NCBI GenBank assembly: GCA_036924285.1
Contig: JAYKYS010000002.1
Location: forward strand, 38,362,501 to 38,426,500
Direction of reading: 5' to 3'
Length of the DNA: 64,000 bases
DNA from: Asterella californica
Taxonomy: Eukaryota > Streptophyta > Marchantiopsida > Marchantiales > Aytoniaceae
Part shown: in pieces, positions 31,480 through 43,145 of the stretch
Numbering within the stretch: the first letter of the stretch is position 1
Layout of the letters: every line of letters starts with the position of its first letter
Translations under genes and position numbers: made by a program
The notes under the pieces: model-generated
What the model was told of the DNA's origin: nothing
Seen by the model: the letters and a program-made list of their open reading frames with translations, nothing else
Database searches by the model: none

Positions 31480-34467
31480 AGTGTCTCAGAAGTAGATACT
31501 GGGGATTCTTACGACCAAGAATCCTCGTCTGAGGATGAAGGATTTGGTCGAGATGAATCAGTACATCAGCTTAGTGCTATTGACTTGTTGCCTCGACCAG
31601 CAGTGGAGAAAGATCCTGACAAAGAAGAGTTGAGTGAGGCAGAGATTGTGAGAAGACTCTGTACCCTGAAGTTTGGTATCAATGTCACTCAAGAGGAGAA
31701 AAGTAGATTCTTAGATATATTTCGAAAATATATCCATGTGTTTGCTTTCAGCTACAAGGATTTGAAGGAGGTGACCCTCGAGACTCATCGAATCGAATTG
31801 GAGGAGAACGCAAGACCAGTTCGACAGAAGCAGAGAAGGGTCAATCCTACAACAGCGATGATGGTCAAGGAGGAGATAAACAAGTTGAGGGAGGCGAGTT
31901 TCATCTACGAGGTGGAGAACTCAGAATGGGTTTCACCCATTGTGATTGTCAAGAAGAAGAATGGTAAGCTGGGAGTGTGCATAGACTATAAGAAGCTGAA
32001 TGTAGTTACCAAGAAGGATTATTATCCTCTACCATTTATAGATGAGATTTTGGAGGAAGTTGCTGGTCATGAGTGGTACAGCTTTGGTGATGGTTATAGT
32101 GGATACAACCAGATCAAGATAGCACAGGAGTACCAGCAGTTGACTACTTTCACTACTCCTTGGGGAACATTTGCATTTCGAGTGATGCCATTCGGACTGT
32201 GTAATGCTCCGGCCACGTTTCAGAGGTTCATGAACAAGGTGTTTGAACCATTCATAGGGAAGTTTGTTCGTGATTTCATTGATGATTTCTGTGTGTACGG
32301 AAGAAAGGAGGACCACTTTGATCATGTGATCAAAGTTTTGCAGCGGTTGGAGCAAGCTAACGCTTCTTTGAATCTAGAGAAGTGCATCTTTGGCTGCGAA
32401 GAAGGTCTGCTGTTAGGACACATCATTTCCAAGAAGGGGATTGCGGTAGATCCTGAGAAGGTGAAGAAGATTGTGGATCTTCCATTTCCAATCAACTTGA
32501 CAAAGTTGAGACAGTTTCTTGGGATGGTTGGATATTATCGTAGGTTTGTCTTTTCCTTCTCAAACAAAGCAATAGCTTTGACTATGTACATGAAGAAGGG
32601 AATTGATTTTGACTTTATAGTGCATGATCAGAAGGCAAAGGAAGCATTTGAGGAGCTGAAAAAGACATTGGTGACAGCTCCTATACTTGCTAAACCTGAG
32701 TGGAGTAAAGCATTTATTCTGTATACGGATGCCTCCAATGTAGCTATCGGGTGTACATTAAGTCAGTTAGATGAAGATGGGCATGATCATCCTATAGCTT
32801 ATGCTAGTAGGCAGATGGTGCCAGCGGAGAAGAATTACTTCGTGACTGAACGAGAAGGATTAGCGGTGATCTTTGGATTGAAGAAATTCCGACACTACTT
32901 GCTAGGAGGGAAATTTTCCATAGTCACGGATCACAAGGCTTTAAAGTATATCTTTAATAAGCCTAATGCCGAAGGTCGTATTGCTAGTTGGAAGATCCTT
33001 CTAACAGAATACGATTATGTGATCGAAGATAGACCAGGGAAGAAGCATGCGAATGCTGATCTTTTGTCAAGGGCTTATGATGATGAGGGAGGAGAACCGT
33101 TTGATGATTCATTTCCAGACGAGCATCTGATGACCATCACAAGCATCGAGGAGATACCGGACGAGTGTAAGGAAATCTGGAGTTTCCTTGTAGATGGCTC
33201 TTCTCCAGAAGGTATGCATACCCGAGAACGTAACGCGTTGATCAAGAGATGCAAACCTTACACCATGGTGGAGGGAATTCTGTTTCATCAAGGAGCAAAT
33301 GGGTTACTAAGGAGAGCAGTTGGTCAGAAGGAGGCATTCAAGCTAATGCACGAGTTTCACGACGGAACTGTTTGCGGAGGTCACTTTGCTGGTAAGATAA
33401 CAGCCTTCAAGATTTTGGATGCGGGTTATCACTGGAGAGGGATTTTCAAAGAGTGTTTAGACTATTGCAAAACTTGTGACGTATGTCAAGCATTTGCTCT
33501 AAAGTCTACTAGAACACCTCCGTTAAGATCAATTCCAGTATTAGGGCCGTTTGAGAAATGGGGTATTGACTTTGTAGGTCCTCTTAATAAGACACCTCGA
33601 GGCAATAGATACATTGTAGTCGCCACTGACTATTGTACCAAGTGGGTAGAGGCTAGACCTTTGAGAAAGACTAATGAAACAGAAGTCGATAGATTCTTAT
33701 GGGAGAGGATCATCACAAGATTTGGATGTCCGTTAGAGTTGGTCTCGGATAGAGGAGGAGAGTTTGTAGGGAGCATGACTACTGCTATGCTACAACATTT
33801 TTCTATCAAGCCACGAGTAACGACCTCATACAAACCAAATGCTAATGGTCTTGCGGAGAAGACCAATCTTACACTTTGTATGATGCTCGTCAAAGATGCT
33901 GGTGTGGAGACTGCGAAACATACTTGGGATAAGAGGCTACATGCCATCTTATGGGAGTACCGAACGACAACAAAGACTTCTACTGGGTACTCTTCATTTC
34001 GACTGGTTTATGGAGTGGAGTCCAAGTTGCCCATCCAATTCGAATTGGATACTTTTCAAACTATTCAACGAAAGTTGAAGAGGTCGAGAAGAGAAGACGT
34101 GGTCAGATCAAGAAGGGAGCAACTCATGGAGTTAGAAGAGACCCGAGCGGTAGCAATGATCCGGATGGAACGAGCTCAAGCGTATCAAAAGAAGAGTTAC
34201 GACAAACGGTTGGGCAAGAGGGAGGTAAAACCTTTTCAAGTCGGAGATTGGGTTATGTTGTATGATGCTATCAGATTCAAGAGGGCTAGGAAGAAGTTTC
34301 TTCCGAGATATTTTGGTCCTTTTGTTGTAGATAAGGTGTGGAGCAACTTCACATATGACCTTCAAGAGTTGGGAGGAAGGAGATTCGATCGGATCAACCA
34401 TGACAAGTTGAAGTTGTTTCATCGACAAAAGTTCTCTCTTCACTCCGAGGACGGAGCGAAAATTTAG
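31480..34467 (+). CDS. pol of element C: intact RT, RNase H, integrase
   Basis: Uninterrupted frame to TAG 34465-34467, in the same frame as the capsid ORF, starting with an acidic linker. RT has YYPLPFIDEIL and catalytic FIDDF (Asp codons 32281-32286). RNase H has YTDAS, TEREGLAV and VTDHKALKYI. Integrase has an HHCC zinc site (about 33358-33486) and D-D-E (codons 33568, 33748, 33856; 35 residues between the last two), then GPF (PRYFGPFVV) without a chromodomain. The absence of any stop or indel over 2.9 kb makes it the youngest pol in the window. Start is undefined: first in-frame Met is 31858 within RT, so expression likely needs UAG readthrough, or the stop is a mutation. Confidence 0.9.
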   Translation, partial: SVSEVDTGDSYDQESSSEDEGFGRDESVHQLSAIDLLPRPAVEKDPDKEELSEAEIVRRLCTLKFGINVTQEEKSRFLDIFRKYIHVFAFSYKDLKEVTLETHRIELEENARPVRQKQRRVNPTTAMMVKEEINKLREASFIYEVENSEWVSPIVIVKKKNGKLGVCIDYKKLNVVTKKDYYPLPFIDEILEEVAGHEWYSFGDGYSGYNQIKIAQEYQQLTTFTTPWGTFAFRVMPFGLCNAPATFQRFMNKVFEPFIGKFVRDFIDDFCVYGRKEDHFDHVIKVLQRLEQANASLNLEKCIFGCEEGLLLGHIISKKGIAVDPEKVKKIVDLPFPINLTKLRQFLGMVGYYRRFVFSFSNKAIALTMYMKKGIDFDFIVHDQKAKEAFEELKKTLVTAPILAKPEWSKAFILYTDASNVAIGCTLSQLDEDGHDHPIAYASRQMVPAEKNYFVTEREGLAVIFGLKKFRHYLLGGKFSIVTDHKALKYIFNKPNAEGRIASWKILLTEYDYVIEDRPGKKHANADLLSRAYDDEGGEPFDDSFPDEHLMTITSIEEIPDECKEIWSFLVDGSSPEGMHTRERNALIKRCKPYTMVEGILFHQGANGLLRRAVGQKEAFKLMHEFHDGTVCGGHFAGKITAFKILDAGYHWRGIFKECLDYCKTCDVCQAFALKSTRTPPLRSIPVLGPFEKWGIDFVGPLNKTPRGNRYIVVATDYCTKWVEARPLRKTNETEVDRFLWERIITRFGCPLELVSDRGGEFVGSMTTAMLQHFSIKPRVTTSYKPNANGLAEKTNLTLCMMLVKDAGVETAKHTWDKRLHAILWEYRTTTKTSTGYSSFRLVYGVESKLPIQFELDTFQTIQRKLKRSRREDVVRSRREQLMELEETRAVAMIRMERAQAYQKKSYDKRLGKREVKPFQVGDWVMLYDAIRFKRARKKFLPRYFGPFVVDKVWSNFTYDLQELGGRRFDRINHDKLKLFHRQKFSLHSEDGAKI

Positions 34468-34480
34468 TCCGGGGATAAAA
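34467..34480 (+). other. Polypurine tract of element C
   Basis: GTCCGGGGATAAAA lies between the pol stop and TGTAACGACC, the LTR start, in the position of the plus-strand primer. Confidence 0.6.
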
Positions 34481-35985
34481 TGTAACGACCTATGTTACAC
34501 ATAAGAAGTTTGTCTATTAGTAAGGTGTTTAGTTCTAACCAAGTGTTGAGAATGTTTATTTGCTGCCAAAGTACTTTTAGGAGGTATCAAGTTAGTCATG
34601 ACTAGCTAAAAGTTAGTTATGGTTAAACTTAGCTGTACTTTTGGCAGAATTCAGATATTTGCTAAAGAGTGAGCACTACTATCTTGTCATCTTGTCTAAA
34701 AGGTAGAAAGGAGGTGGAAAGTATCCCTTATCTCCTTTTTGACTTGATATTAGTGGTTGGATTAAAGTTGTGGACTTTGTGGGCATTAAAAACAAGAAGA
34801 GATTCCACATGTTTCCTTTTTAGTGGGTCCTAGTGTAGAGGGGGTGGAAATTCGAGATTCCTTGAGAATATTCCAGAATCCTTCTAGAAGTTGTTGACTT
34901 TGAAGGAATAAGCCCATGTGAAAAGGTAAAAAGCCCATGTGATTAATGCTTTTACCTTAAGTAATATCTTAGTAAAACCCGGTAAAAGTAATTACGGCTG
35001 AGTTACCGGGGGTACCAAAGTAAAAACCTAGAATGTATAAATAGAGGAGTAGAGAAGAGCTCCTCATCCTTGTTTTCACATTGTCGTAATGACAACTTGA
35101 GTAATATAGAGAGTGTGGGATATTTTTAGCATGTGAGAACTTGAGAGACGTCGTTAGAATGGAGAATTTTAGTTGATGTGTTTAAGGAGATTTTTAGTTG
35201 ATAAGTTTGTGGGTGTATGAATGAGTGAACTCAGCATTTTCCCTTCAAGTTCATGGTGTGCTTCTATCAAAGTCATCAGACGTGACCCTTGAGTGAGAGA
35301 CAGGCCCGACATGTTGCAGATTCGTGGATGACGATCGTGGAGGTTGAGAGATCGGGGGGTAGTTGATCGATAGGACCTCGGAGGGTTTACAGTACTGAGT
35401 AAATTGAGACGCAGGAAGCAGATTTAGGGATTTCATTTACATGTGAAGGAGAGTTGGACCGTTGTGGCCGTTTCGGAGTCCAAACTTGCTGTACTTGGAT
35501 CCATCGGGATCAGAACACTGAGTTCTATAGGAAATTGAAGACAATACGAAGTTTCATTGACGGTTCAGGAGATTTGAGTGAAATTGGCTCGTAGGGAAGC
35601 GCTTACGTCAAATTTTCATTCGCCTGCGACCTGAGATTAGGTTGTTCTTCGCGATCGGTGAGCCAAGCTCTTCGTTCTTGGTGCCTACGCATTCAGGAAG
35701 TCTTCATCTACCCATAAGAGAAGACAATATGTAAATTGGATTGTTGGTTTGGATGTGGTGAGCGAGTTTGAGTCGTAGGGAGCCGATTTACGTCAGATTT
35801 TTGCAACCTATGACCAAATTTCTCGTGTGGTTTTGCAAGAAGAACTCCAAACGGCTTGTTTGGAGTCTTGTTGGGTTCAGGCTAGCTAGATCTACCTACT
35901 AGAAAAGACGGATATCAGTTAAGACGATCCGTTGTGCGGTGTGTGCGATTTTAAGCCGCATGAAGGAGTTTTTGAAGGTTCGTTC
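34481..35985 (+). repeat. 3' LTR of element C (right edge uncertain)
   Basis: Starts TGTAACGACC. Contains a TATA box (35036-35043) and, just upstream, the inverted pair CCCGGTAA/TTACCGGG. I saw no clear inverted end; the LTR may end earlier, and the last few hundred bases could belong to the interrupted A6 LTR region or be unrelated. Homology to the family A LTR resumes at 35986. Confidence 0.65.
35036..35043 (+). promoter_or_regulatory. TATA box of the element C LTR
   Basis: TATAAATA is preceded by a perfect 8-bp inverted repeat CCCGGTAA/TTACCGGG (about 34979-35011). Transcription would start near 35070. This is the strongest promoter-like site in the window. Confidence 0.55.
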
Positions 35986-36581
35986 ATCTGCGACCGAAAA
36001 TCGGTGATATCTCGACTATCAGGAGTCGGATCTGAAGGTTTCTTGAGTCAAAGGAGTCAGGGAAGGAGACCTTATCAACATTTGAAGACCGTTCTACGAA
36101 AGGAGAAAGTTCTCAGATAGGTCTTTTTCGGTTCCTTCACTACGGGTTTCGTTCTTTTGAGTTCGTTAGGGATTTAGTTGGTTGTGTATGGCTTGTTGTA
36201 GCTAGCTTTAGCCAAGAGCTAGTGCATGGATGTGGTTTGGACTTAGGTTTCAATCGTATGATACTGGTGCAGCTCTTTTTGTTAGCAAAGAGAAGTTTCT
36301 CTTGCTTTGAGCTACGCTTCGGCAGTTTTGGGTTAGGGTTGTGATTCAGGGGTTTGTTTTAGGCTTTGAAGTAGGTTACAGACCGCTCTGGTCTTTTCAT
36401 CAGTTTTGTGCTCTTAGGAGAAAGAACCGGCAGTGTACATATATTTGGAGTTGGTATATATTAAGCGTTCGTTTTCGTGGTTGTTCTTCTTTGTCTTGTC
36501 TCCATTCGGCACACAGCATCTCCACAGCTAGGAACCTCACGTTTTCCTGGACATCCTTCACGCAAAATATCCAACACGATA
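35986..36581 (+). repeat. 5' LTR of A6, right part
   Basis: Resumes the family A LTR at TCTGCGACCGAAAATCGG (A1 equivalent 4513) and ends CACGATA at 36581. Together with 28126-28865 it rebuilds one LTR interrupted by element C. A TATATATT box is at 36455-36462. Confidence 0.8.
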
Positions 36582-36584
36582 CGG

Positions 36585-36598
36585 TGGTGAACTCAGCG
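36585..36598 (+). other. Primer-binding-like site of A6
   Basis: TGGTGAACTCAGCG begins 3 bases after the LTR end. The TGG start and position fit a tRNA primer-binding site. It differs from the B2 site after TGGTG; the tRNA was not identified. Confidence 0.45.
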
Positions 36599-36657
36599 TG
36601 AAGGTCTGGGATGGAGATTTCTTCTGTGTGTGAGCTTTGAAGAAGAGATTGGCAGTC

Positions 36658-38747
36658 ATGAGTGAGAATGGGAAAGATGATGGAGATGGAGCTAGTGGTT
36701 CAAATGGGTTGCCGAAGGTGCAGTTGGATCCGGCGACTGCATCAATATTTCAAGCTTTCACTATGTTCTTACGGCAGCAACAGTCTGATGAGCGGAAGGA
36801 AGCTTTGGCAACAAAGATGCTACAAGCGGTGGTCAGCAGGATTGACCAGTTTGATGAGAGAGATGTCTCAAGATATCTGAGACATTATGTGAAGGAGATG
36901 GAGCTGAACCGGGTCTAAGAAGATGAGATGATTGAGACGTTTGAGTTAGCAGCAGCTCCAGAGATTAGAGATCATGTTAAAATGCTAACGAAGCATTTAA
37001 ACAAGGATTGAGAGACGTTTGCTCGTGCTTTGATGGATGAGTACTTCTTGGAGGTCTGCTCGGGTTACCAAGAAGTCATTCTTGGAGTGGGTTGAGCAAC
37101 CGAGGAAAGGTTTACAAGCTACTGAGTTGCTCAGAGAGCTTGAGAAGTAGTTTTCACGGCTGACCAAGATGGAGAAGTTGACATTGCAGTCCAACAAGAC
37201 AGAGCTATTTCTTGAAGCTGCAGATGAGAAGTTGCAATAGAAACTACATGTACTTCTGGAAGACCGGGAGGAGGATGATGGATTGACCAGTAGTTGGAAG
37301 AAGATTGAAGAAGCTGTTGGTCTGCTTACCAAGAGGGAGCGGAGACGAGAGAAGGTTCCTATTAGGACTTGGCACCAACACCGACTGCTGTAACACCGGT
37401 TCCTGTAGTTCAACCAGTTGTTCTTGTTGCTAGACAGATAGTGCTGGTTGCTTCTGTTGTTCTAGTTGTTCAAGCACCGATAGTATCTCTGAAGAAGGAT
37501 TTAAGTCTTGAGGAGATCATGCGTGGAATGCGAGACCTGCAGATCAAGCTCACCATATTGGAGGAGCAATGATCTACACGCGGAGCAAGACCGGTTGAGA
37601 AGCAAGGTTGGATCCAATGGTGTATCTGGTGCGATGGTACTGATCATCCGCGCAGATATTGCAAGGAGTTCACTGATATTCTGCAGCAAGGAGTGATCTT
37701 TTGGAAGGATGGGAAGGTAGCGTTGAGGGATACGGGTGCACTTCTTCATACCAACTTTGGTAGAGGAGGGATGAAGAAGTTGGTTCAGGACCACCTATCA
37801 GCGCAAGCAGTTGCAGTTGGAACCTATGGCACAAGGGTTGAGGATCAAGCTGAGAGAAGTTTCAACAAGGAGGTTGAGCCAAGTGGATTGTGGTCATATG
37901 TCATCTCCATGAAACAGATTAGGGAAGATGACACATGAGACATTGTTGAGGACAGCTGCTACGATCAGAAGGGATATTGGATGGGAGGATCCGATAGAAG
38001 CTCTATCGGTGCATGCTTACATCGCCAAGAACCAACACGAAGCGGTCTTGGAAGAGAAGAGAAGGTGAGATTCAGATGATGCAGAGGATGAAACTTCTTC
38101 CAAGAGACAGACTCGAGGAGAGAAGGTTCGTCAAGAGCTTCGAGATGTAGGAGCTCAAGATCTACTGATGGATGATGCTCCTTCTCCATTGAAGGAGAAA
38201 GTGAAGGAATCTCAGAAGGAGAAGGGTAAGCCGGCTGCATACAAGCTACAGTCGGATATCAAGGTTTCAACAAACTTGAAGGGAGCCTTGGAAGATCGCA
38301 TTCTGAATGCGAAGGTGGAGTTTACCTTGAGAGAAGTGTTGGGCATTGCTAAGCGTGAGTTTCATGATGTCATCATCGATCTCATCAAACGGAAACGATA
38401 GATTACGGATGAGACTGGTTAATCGCATGCCTTGAATATTAAGATGTATGTGGATGAGGAGAGAGAGCTTGCAAAGTGCAGTGTCTATTCTCCATAGGAA
38501 GAAAGAGATCGAAGGCGCAGGGTGCATTTTGAGGATCGGAGACTTAGATGAGCCGGTGGTTGCTCTGATCGATCATGGATCAGAAATCAACATCATGTCG
38601 AAGGAGCTGTACAAGAGGAAGAAGTGACCGATCGACACAAAGCATGGATGGGTCATAAGAGCAGCCAACAACACAAGAGGAGACTTGTATGGAGCTTGTC
38701 CAGACATCAGAGTGCACGTAAGTGATGTTGCTATCGAGCAAAACTTC
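36658..38747 (+). pseudogene. gag-protease of A6, heavily broken
   Basis: ATG 36658 (MSENGKDDGD) opens 87 codons of an acidic, Gln-rich capsid N-terminus ending at a TAA (36916-36918). Homology to the families' gag then continues in changing frames: coiled Lys/Glu-rich capsid part (to about 37350), Val-rich linker, CCHC knuckle CIWCDGTDHPRRYC (near 37620-37665), TNFGRGGMKKL, REVLGIAKREFHDVII and ALIDHGSEINIMS (Asp-His-Gly codons 38571-38579). Homology ends abruptly at about 38747 in the protease. Same subfamily as A7. Confidence 0.75.
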
Positions 38748-39404
38748 AATGACATTCACGAAATTGTTGCTCGTGATTTCTATCCACGGAATGCCAATAA
38801 TATTTTCAATTTTTGATGATTGAGATAAGAAACTTAAAACATCTCAAGACCTTGAGCACATACAGTTCAAAATACACAGACCCAAAATGCATCCAGCGCT
38901 TCCAATAAATTCACTCGATCTACTATGTTGTCTTATACTCACATGTCTATCTTCTATCGTCTATCTCATATCTCTGCATACACAAAGAAAATATTGCATG
39001 TTTCACATTTTTTCAGAACAGCAAGAGTGCATAAGAAAATGAGATCTTGTGACCTAATCCATTGCAATTTGTGGAACTATGCTTGTATTCGAGAAACATG
39101 AATCACAATAAATTTTAGTGCAATTTGATTTGTGAAGATTCTACAATAATCTAGTATGTTGACATGAAGGTGAACATGCGGCCACCGTTGACATAGAGAA
39201 ATGAAACAAATGAGGATTGAGGAACTTGAGCTTAGTTTGTACTCAAGATCATTGACTTCCCATGATTGAGCAAAGAAGATCCTTTCACTCTCAAGGTCAT
39301 TTGATGGCAGAAAACATTTGCTTAAAGCATTTGGTGAGGAAAAGATAGCCCGGATCATTCGAAGAGCTCTCCATAATTAGATGAAACTTCAAGGTTGTAA
39401 GGTA
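38748..39404. other. Unassigned DNA between A6 gag and the A8 pol relic
   Basis: No similarity to other elements in the window and no convincing ORF. It separates a moderately decayed gag from a much more decayed pol, so the two may not belong to the same insertion. Confidence 0.5.
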
Positions 39405-41598
39405 AGGTATGGTTGACATCATTGGGAGGATGAAGGAGATTTGTAACTCCTTGATAGAAGTGTGACAATTTTTGGATGCTTGCATGTTATATCATGTAGG
39501 GATTCCACACTACACTCATGTAGCAGATGCATTATATGGATTATTATGCAAAGGTCATAGGTTTCAAGTGGAAGAAGTATGTACTTCATTATGTATTACC
39601 TCCGTAGGCAAGGAAGCTGAAGAAGACAGTTCAGAAGTTGAAGGCGTTACTATCATCATATACAATGTTGAGAATGATCGATTATAAGGGTGGAAGATCA
39701 ATAATCCTCGTTGTGGATACTAGTCCAATTGCTGTTGGGTGGACTGTTGGTCAAGACAACACTAATAGAGATAGGTTTGCTATGCAATTTGGAACTAAGG
39801 TGTTGAACGTTTGTCAAGGAGCGTATTCGCATGTGAAACAGTAACTATGAGATATTATTTCAACTATGAAAACAAATAAAGAATATTTGATTGGAACATC
39901 AGTGATACTTGAGACAGATTGTTTATCGTTGTTGAGGATGATATTGACTTATACAACTCTTGACATTGCAATGTTGAGATGGATTGCATATGTCAAGTCT
40001 CTAAATCGAGAGTATAGACATATCACAAGGAAGGACAATCCAGTAGCAGATATGTTATCAAGGAGTTAGTACGATGACAAGGAGGACATGATGTGGAGGA
40101 CTTGGGTGCTAAATTCTATGCTATAGTACGTATATGGAGGGAAGAAGAGTTATTTATAGAAAGGTTATACGAGAGAGAGAGCTATTAGATATTCGAGTAT
40201 GCTAACAAGATGAGAAGAGTGGACTAATGAGGAGGAGTTTTGTAGGATTCGAAGGAAGACCTACAACTACTTTTTGCAAGGCGATTCCTATGGAAGGGAT
40301 TAAAATAGAAGTGTGAATATGCCACGACGAGTGATTTGCATTAAAGAAGATCAAAAGAAACTACTCAAGGAATTTCACGAGAGTTTATGGACATGATATA
40401 GAGAAATTTGGGTCACTTTTATTAAGTTGAAGGAGCGTTATTGGTGGAAGAACATGTATCATAACGTGATTTCTTTCGTGAAATCCTGCTTGACTTGTCA
40501 GATGTACTCGGACATCCTGCATCATGACGGGCTACATCCAACTTATTCGTTGGCAATTCACCTTAAGTGTGTAGTGGAGTTGTTTACTATACTAGTGCGA
40601 CTATGACAGATGAGATGTCTGGTATTCGCTCGGGAGGATTTGTCAAATCAGGTTGAAGAGAAAGCGCTTCAAACAAAGTGAAATGATGGAGTATGTCGAT
40701 TTCTTTTGAAGAAGGTTATTTGTCATTATTATAACATATGAAAGATAATGGCTGATCGAGGAGAGTTGGACACATACGAGACTCATGATTTCTTCGAGAG
40801 ATGTTGGATGGAGTGAACACTACAACTGTCTACAACCTCGAAATAAATACCAAGAGTGAACAACGACATCCACTTATTGTGCAAGTGTTAGTGAAGACTT
40901 GTAACGAGAAATCAAAAGAATGACCACAACTTGTATCATTAGCTTTATGGTAGACACATAACTTTGTGATAGATTATATGTCTGTGGAGCTCATGACAGA
41001 TCAAAATCCTATCATGCCGATCGAAGAACACATATCAATATGGAGCATGTCACATTGGGAGGATAACTTGACATGAGAGGAACTTCAAGCAATAAGAACT
41101 CAACAATTAGAACGAATGTCCGAGGACATGTAGATTGCTTTGAGCATGTTAAAGGAGACTCGTTTGCGGAAGAATGCTAGATTTGACGAACGACATCGAC
41201 TAAGGCCTAGATCAATCGAAGATGGGTGATTGGATTCTTGTCTTTGACAATAGTCTAAACAACCAACACATTGCTTTCTGAAAGTTGTCCAAGAGATGGT
41301 TCGAGTCGTATATTGTAGACGAAGTATTTGACAATGCTACATATGGATTACAAGAATTGGATGGGTCAAAGATTAAGATATCAACTGCTGGCAAACGAAT
41401 CAAAATCATCAGAGGGAGACGTGAACCCAAACTCTACATGAGGATCCTCATGTAGAGTTTGGGTTCAAAGATATCGAGGGAAGACGACGATCGAGAAGAT
41501 AGAAGAGAAACAGAGGAGGTTGTGTAAGATGCAGATCCACTCCATGTTGTAGATCTTCCAGCACAAATCAGAGGATGTGTAGGTTTAGAAGAGGTGGA
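39405..41598 (+). pseudogene. pol relic A8 (family A RNase H and integrase)
   Basis: Homology to A1 pol from the RT C-terminus (GIPHYTHVADALYGLL near 39500) through RNase H (VVDTSPIAVGWTV near 39712, LETDCLSLL near 39912), the integrase zinc site (near 40375-40505), the core (ADRGELDTYETHDFF near 40750) and the GPY/F region (near 41300). Many stops and indels, and a clear AT shift compared with A1, mark it as old. A purine-rich tract (about 41587-41598) precedes TGTAGTGACG, a degraded LTR start. Confidence 0.75.
41422..41467. repeat. Perfect 46-bp palindrome
   Basis: 23-base arms without a loop, centred on GGATCC at 41442-41447. By comparison with A1 the right arm corresponds to native pol sequence (the acidic tail) and the left arm is an extra inverted copy, so it arose inside the A8 relic. 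Confidence 0.9.
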
Positions 41599-42879
41599 TG
41601 TAGTGACGTGTCTCACAGTGGAACATGAAAAGCACAAAAATACAATTTCTGCAAACTTGTCTTAAACATGATTCTGACATTACCAATGTGGAGAGCTCGC
41701 TGAGTATGTCAAATTGGTGTTTAGATCATCACGAACATAACTACAAGAAAAGTGTTATAAAGTTTGGAAATTTTAGAGTTTTGATTGTCATGAATGCTAA
41801 CGTGATATTCACTAACATGGCAGCTGCGAGGTTGACATGCCATTTGAGACTGATGGAGAACTTACATGTGATAATGTAATGTTGAGATGATAGTTGGTGT
41901 TGAAGCTGATTCAACGTTGCATCAAGCTGATTCAATCTCGCATACACATGTTGACTCGGATGCTACACATGCAAGTGACTTGTTTGATAATCTCACTGAT
42001 AGTTTCAACAACTTAGTCATATAATTTTATAGATCTGAAGCGAGTGAGAAGTAGAAATGCTAGTTATTCTCAACATAATAATGAGCTAACACATGAGGTT
42101 CAAAACACTCTAAAGGCTATAGGTTGCACAATAGATCACTACTGAGATCTTTTATCGTAAGTTGAGAGCAAGAGATGATGATTATATTAGTGAGGCTCGT
42201 CATTAATTTCAAATTATATTATTTTTATTTCAGGAGTTCGAGGATCAGACTGTCCAGAAGTCATCTTCCATGCAGTGACATGATAAGATTACAATGAAGC
42301 ATATGAAGTATTTGTCTTGAGGGCGTATAGTATAGAGAACGATGAACAATAACGGCTTCTAGCATTTGTGTCGTTATAAAAGACACATGTGTTGGATACA
42401 CCTTCTTATTCTGATGCGTATTCTTGTACTTCTAGCCCTACAGGGACTCTATGTATCATTCATCATCTCACTCAAGGTACTATAAGATATAAAAAAAATT
42501 TACAAATGTTATTACCACTTTCTTTGATTTACATTAAACTTCACAAGATAATTTATATTATGCTATCTCAATGAAAGTGTTTGCAATATCACATTACAAT
42601 TGTTATGTAGGTCTATTTTTCAAGAGAATTTTTATTCTCCTCTTGTTTATAAATGTTATCTAGGTAATCTGATTTTGTATTGTATCTCATAAATGAAGAA
42701 TGAGAGTTCATCTCCACATATGTGCTCATGAAACTTGAAACTTTACAAGAAGTTATTGATTTTAGATTTGGATGGCATTCTTGTTTCAGGTAAAGAAAGA
42801 CTCTTTTTTCAGCAATCAGAAGAAGAGATAAAGAGATATATGAGGGTCGTGTAATTGTGACACCTCGATCATATCTGCA
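41599..42879. other. Decayed 3' flank of A8, no gene seen
   Basis: TGTAGTGACG at 41599 could be a remnant LTR start. No second copy or end was found. A short in-frame stretch around 41887-42020 (VEADSTLHQADSISHTHV) looks protein-like but is brief and unrecognised. Confidence 0.4.
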
Positions 42880-43145
42880 ATGTCGTATCATTTTTACCAA
42901 TTGCTAGTTCATGTAGATAGTTTCGATAGTGCCACTAGTGGAGTTCCCTGGGTTAAGATTACCAAAGAGTATATTTCGAGTTGAAGCTTGTAGTCTTTCA
43001 CTTTTCTCGAGTTGAGCCTTCACCCTCTTAACTATGATAGATGCGCTTAGTGAGTAGAACCTAGATTCTCTACGAGCATAGAGTGGATTTGGCTTGATTC
43101 GTGAATGATCTGTTGCTGGTTAGCATGTGTTTATGCATATATTCT
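42880..43145 (+). repeat. Direct repeat flanking integrase relic D, left copy
   Basis: About 250 bases matching 44450-44728 in the same orientation, sharing GAGTATATTTCGAGTTG, TCACTTTTCTC and ATGATCTGTTGCTGGTT. The two copies flank the D relic and are about 1.57 kb apart. They may be old terminal repeats or a tandem duplication. Confidence 0.7.

Larger units (their letters stand above)
28866..35985 (+). mobile_element. Ty3/Gypsy element C, nested in the A6 LTR
   Basis: A distinct Gypsy lineage: tandem repeats, two small ORFs, capsid ORF, intact 960-codon pol, polypurine tract and an LTR from 34481. It lies exactly between two halves of a family A LTR. RT motifs (KKDYYPLPFIDEILEEVAGH, DGYSGYNQI) and the lack of a chromodomain resemble the Athila/Tat-type non-chromovirus group; that placement is from memory of family motifs. 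No 5' LTR copy (TGTAACGACC) is visible at the left end, so the copy is 5'-truncated or rearranged. Confidence 0.8.

Noticed and set aside
34481..35400. LTR of element C ending at GGGTTTACA near 35391
   Set aside because: The inverted-end match is too weak, and no second LTR copy exists here to confirm it.
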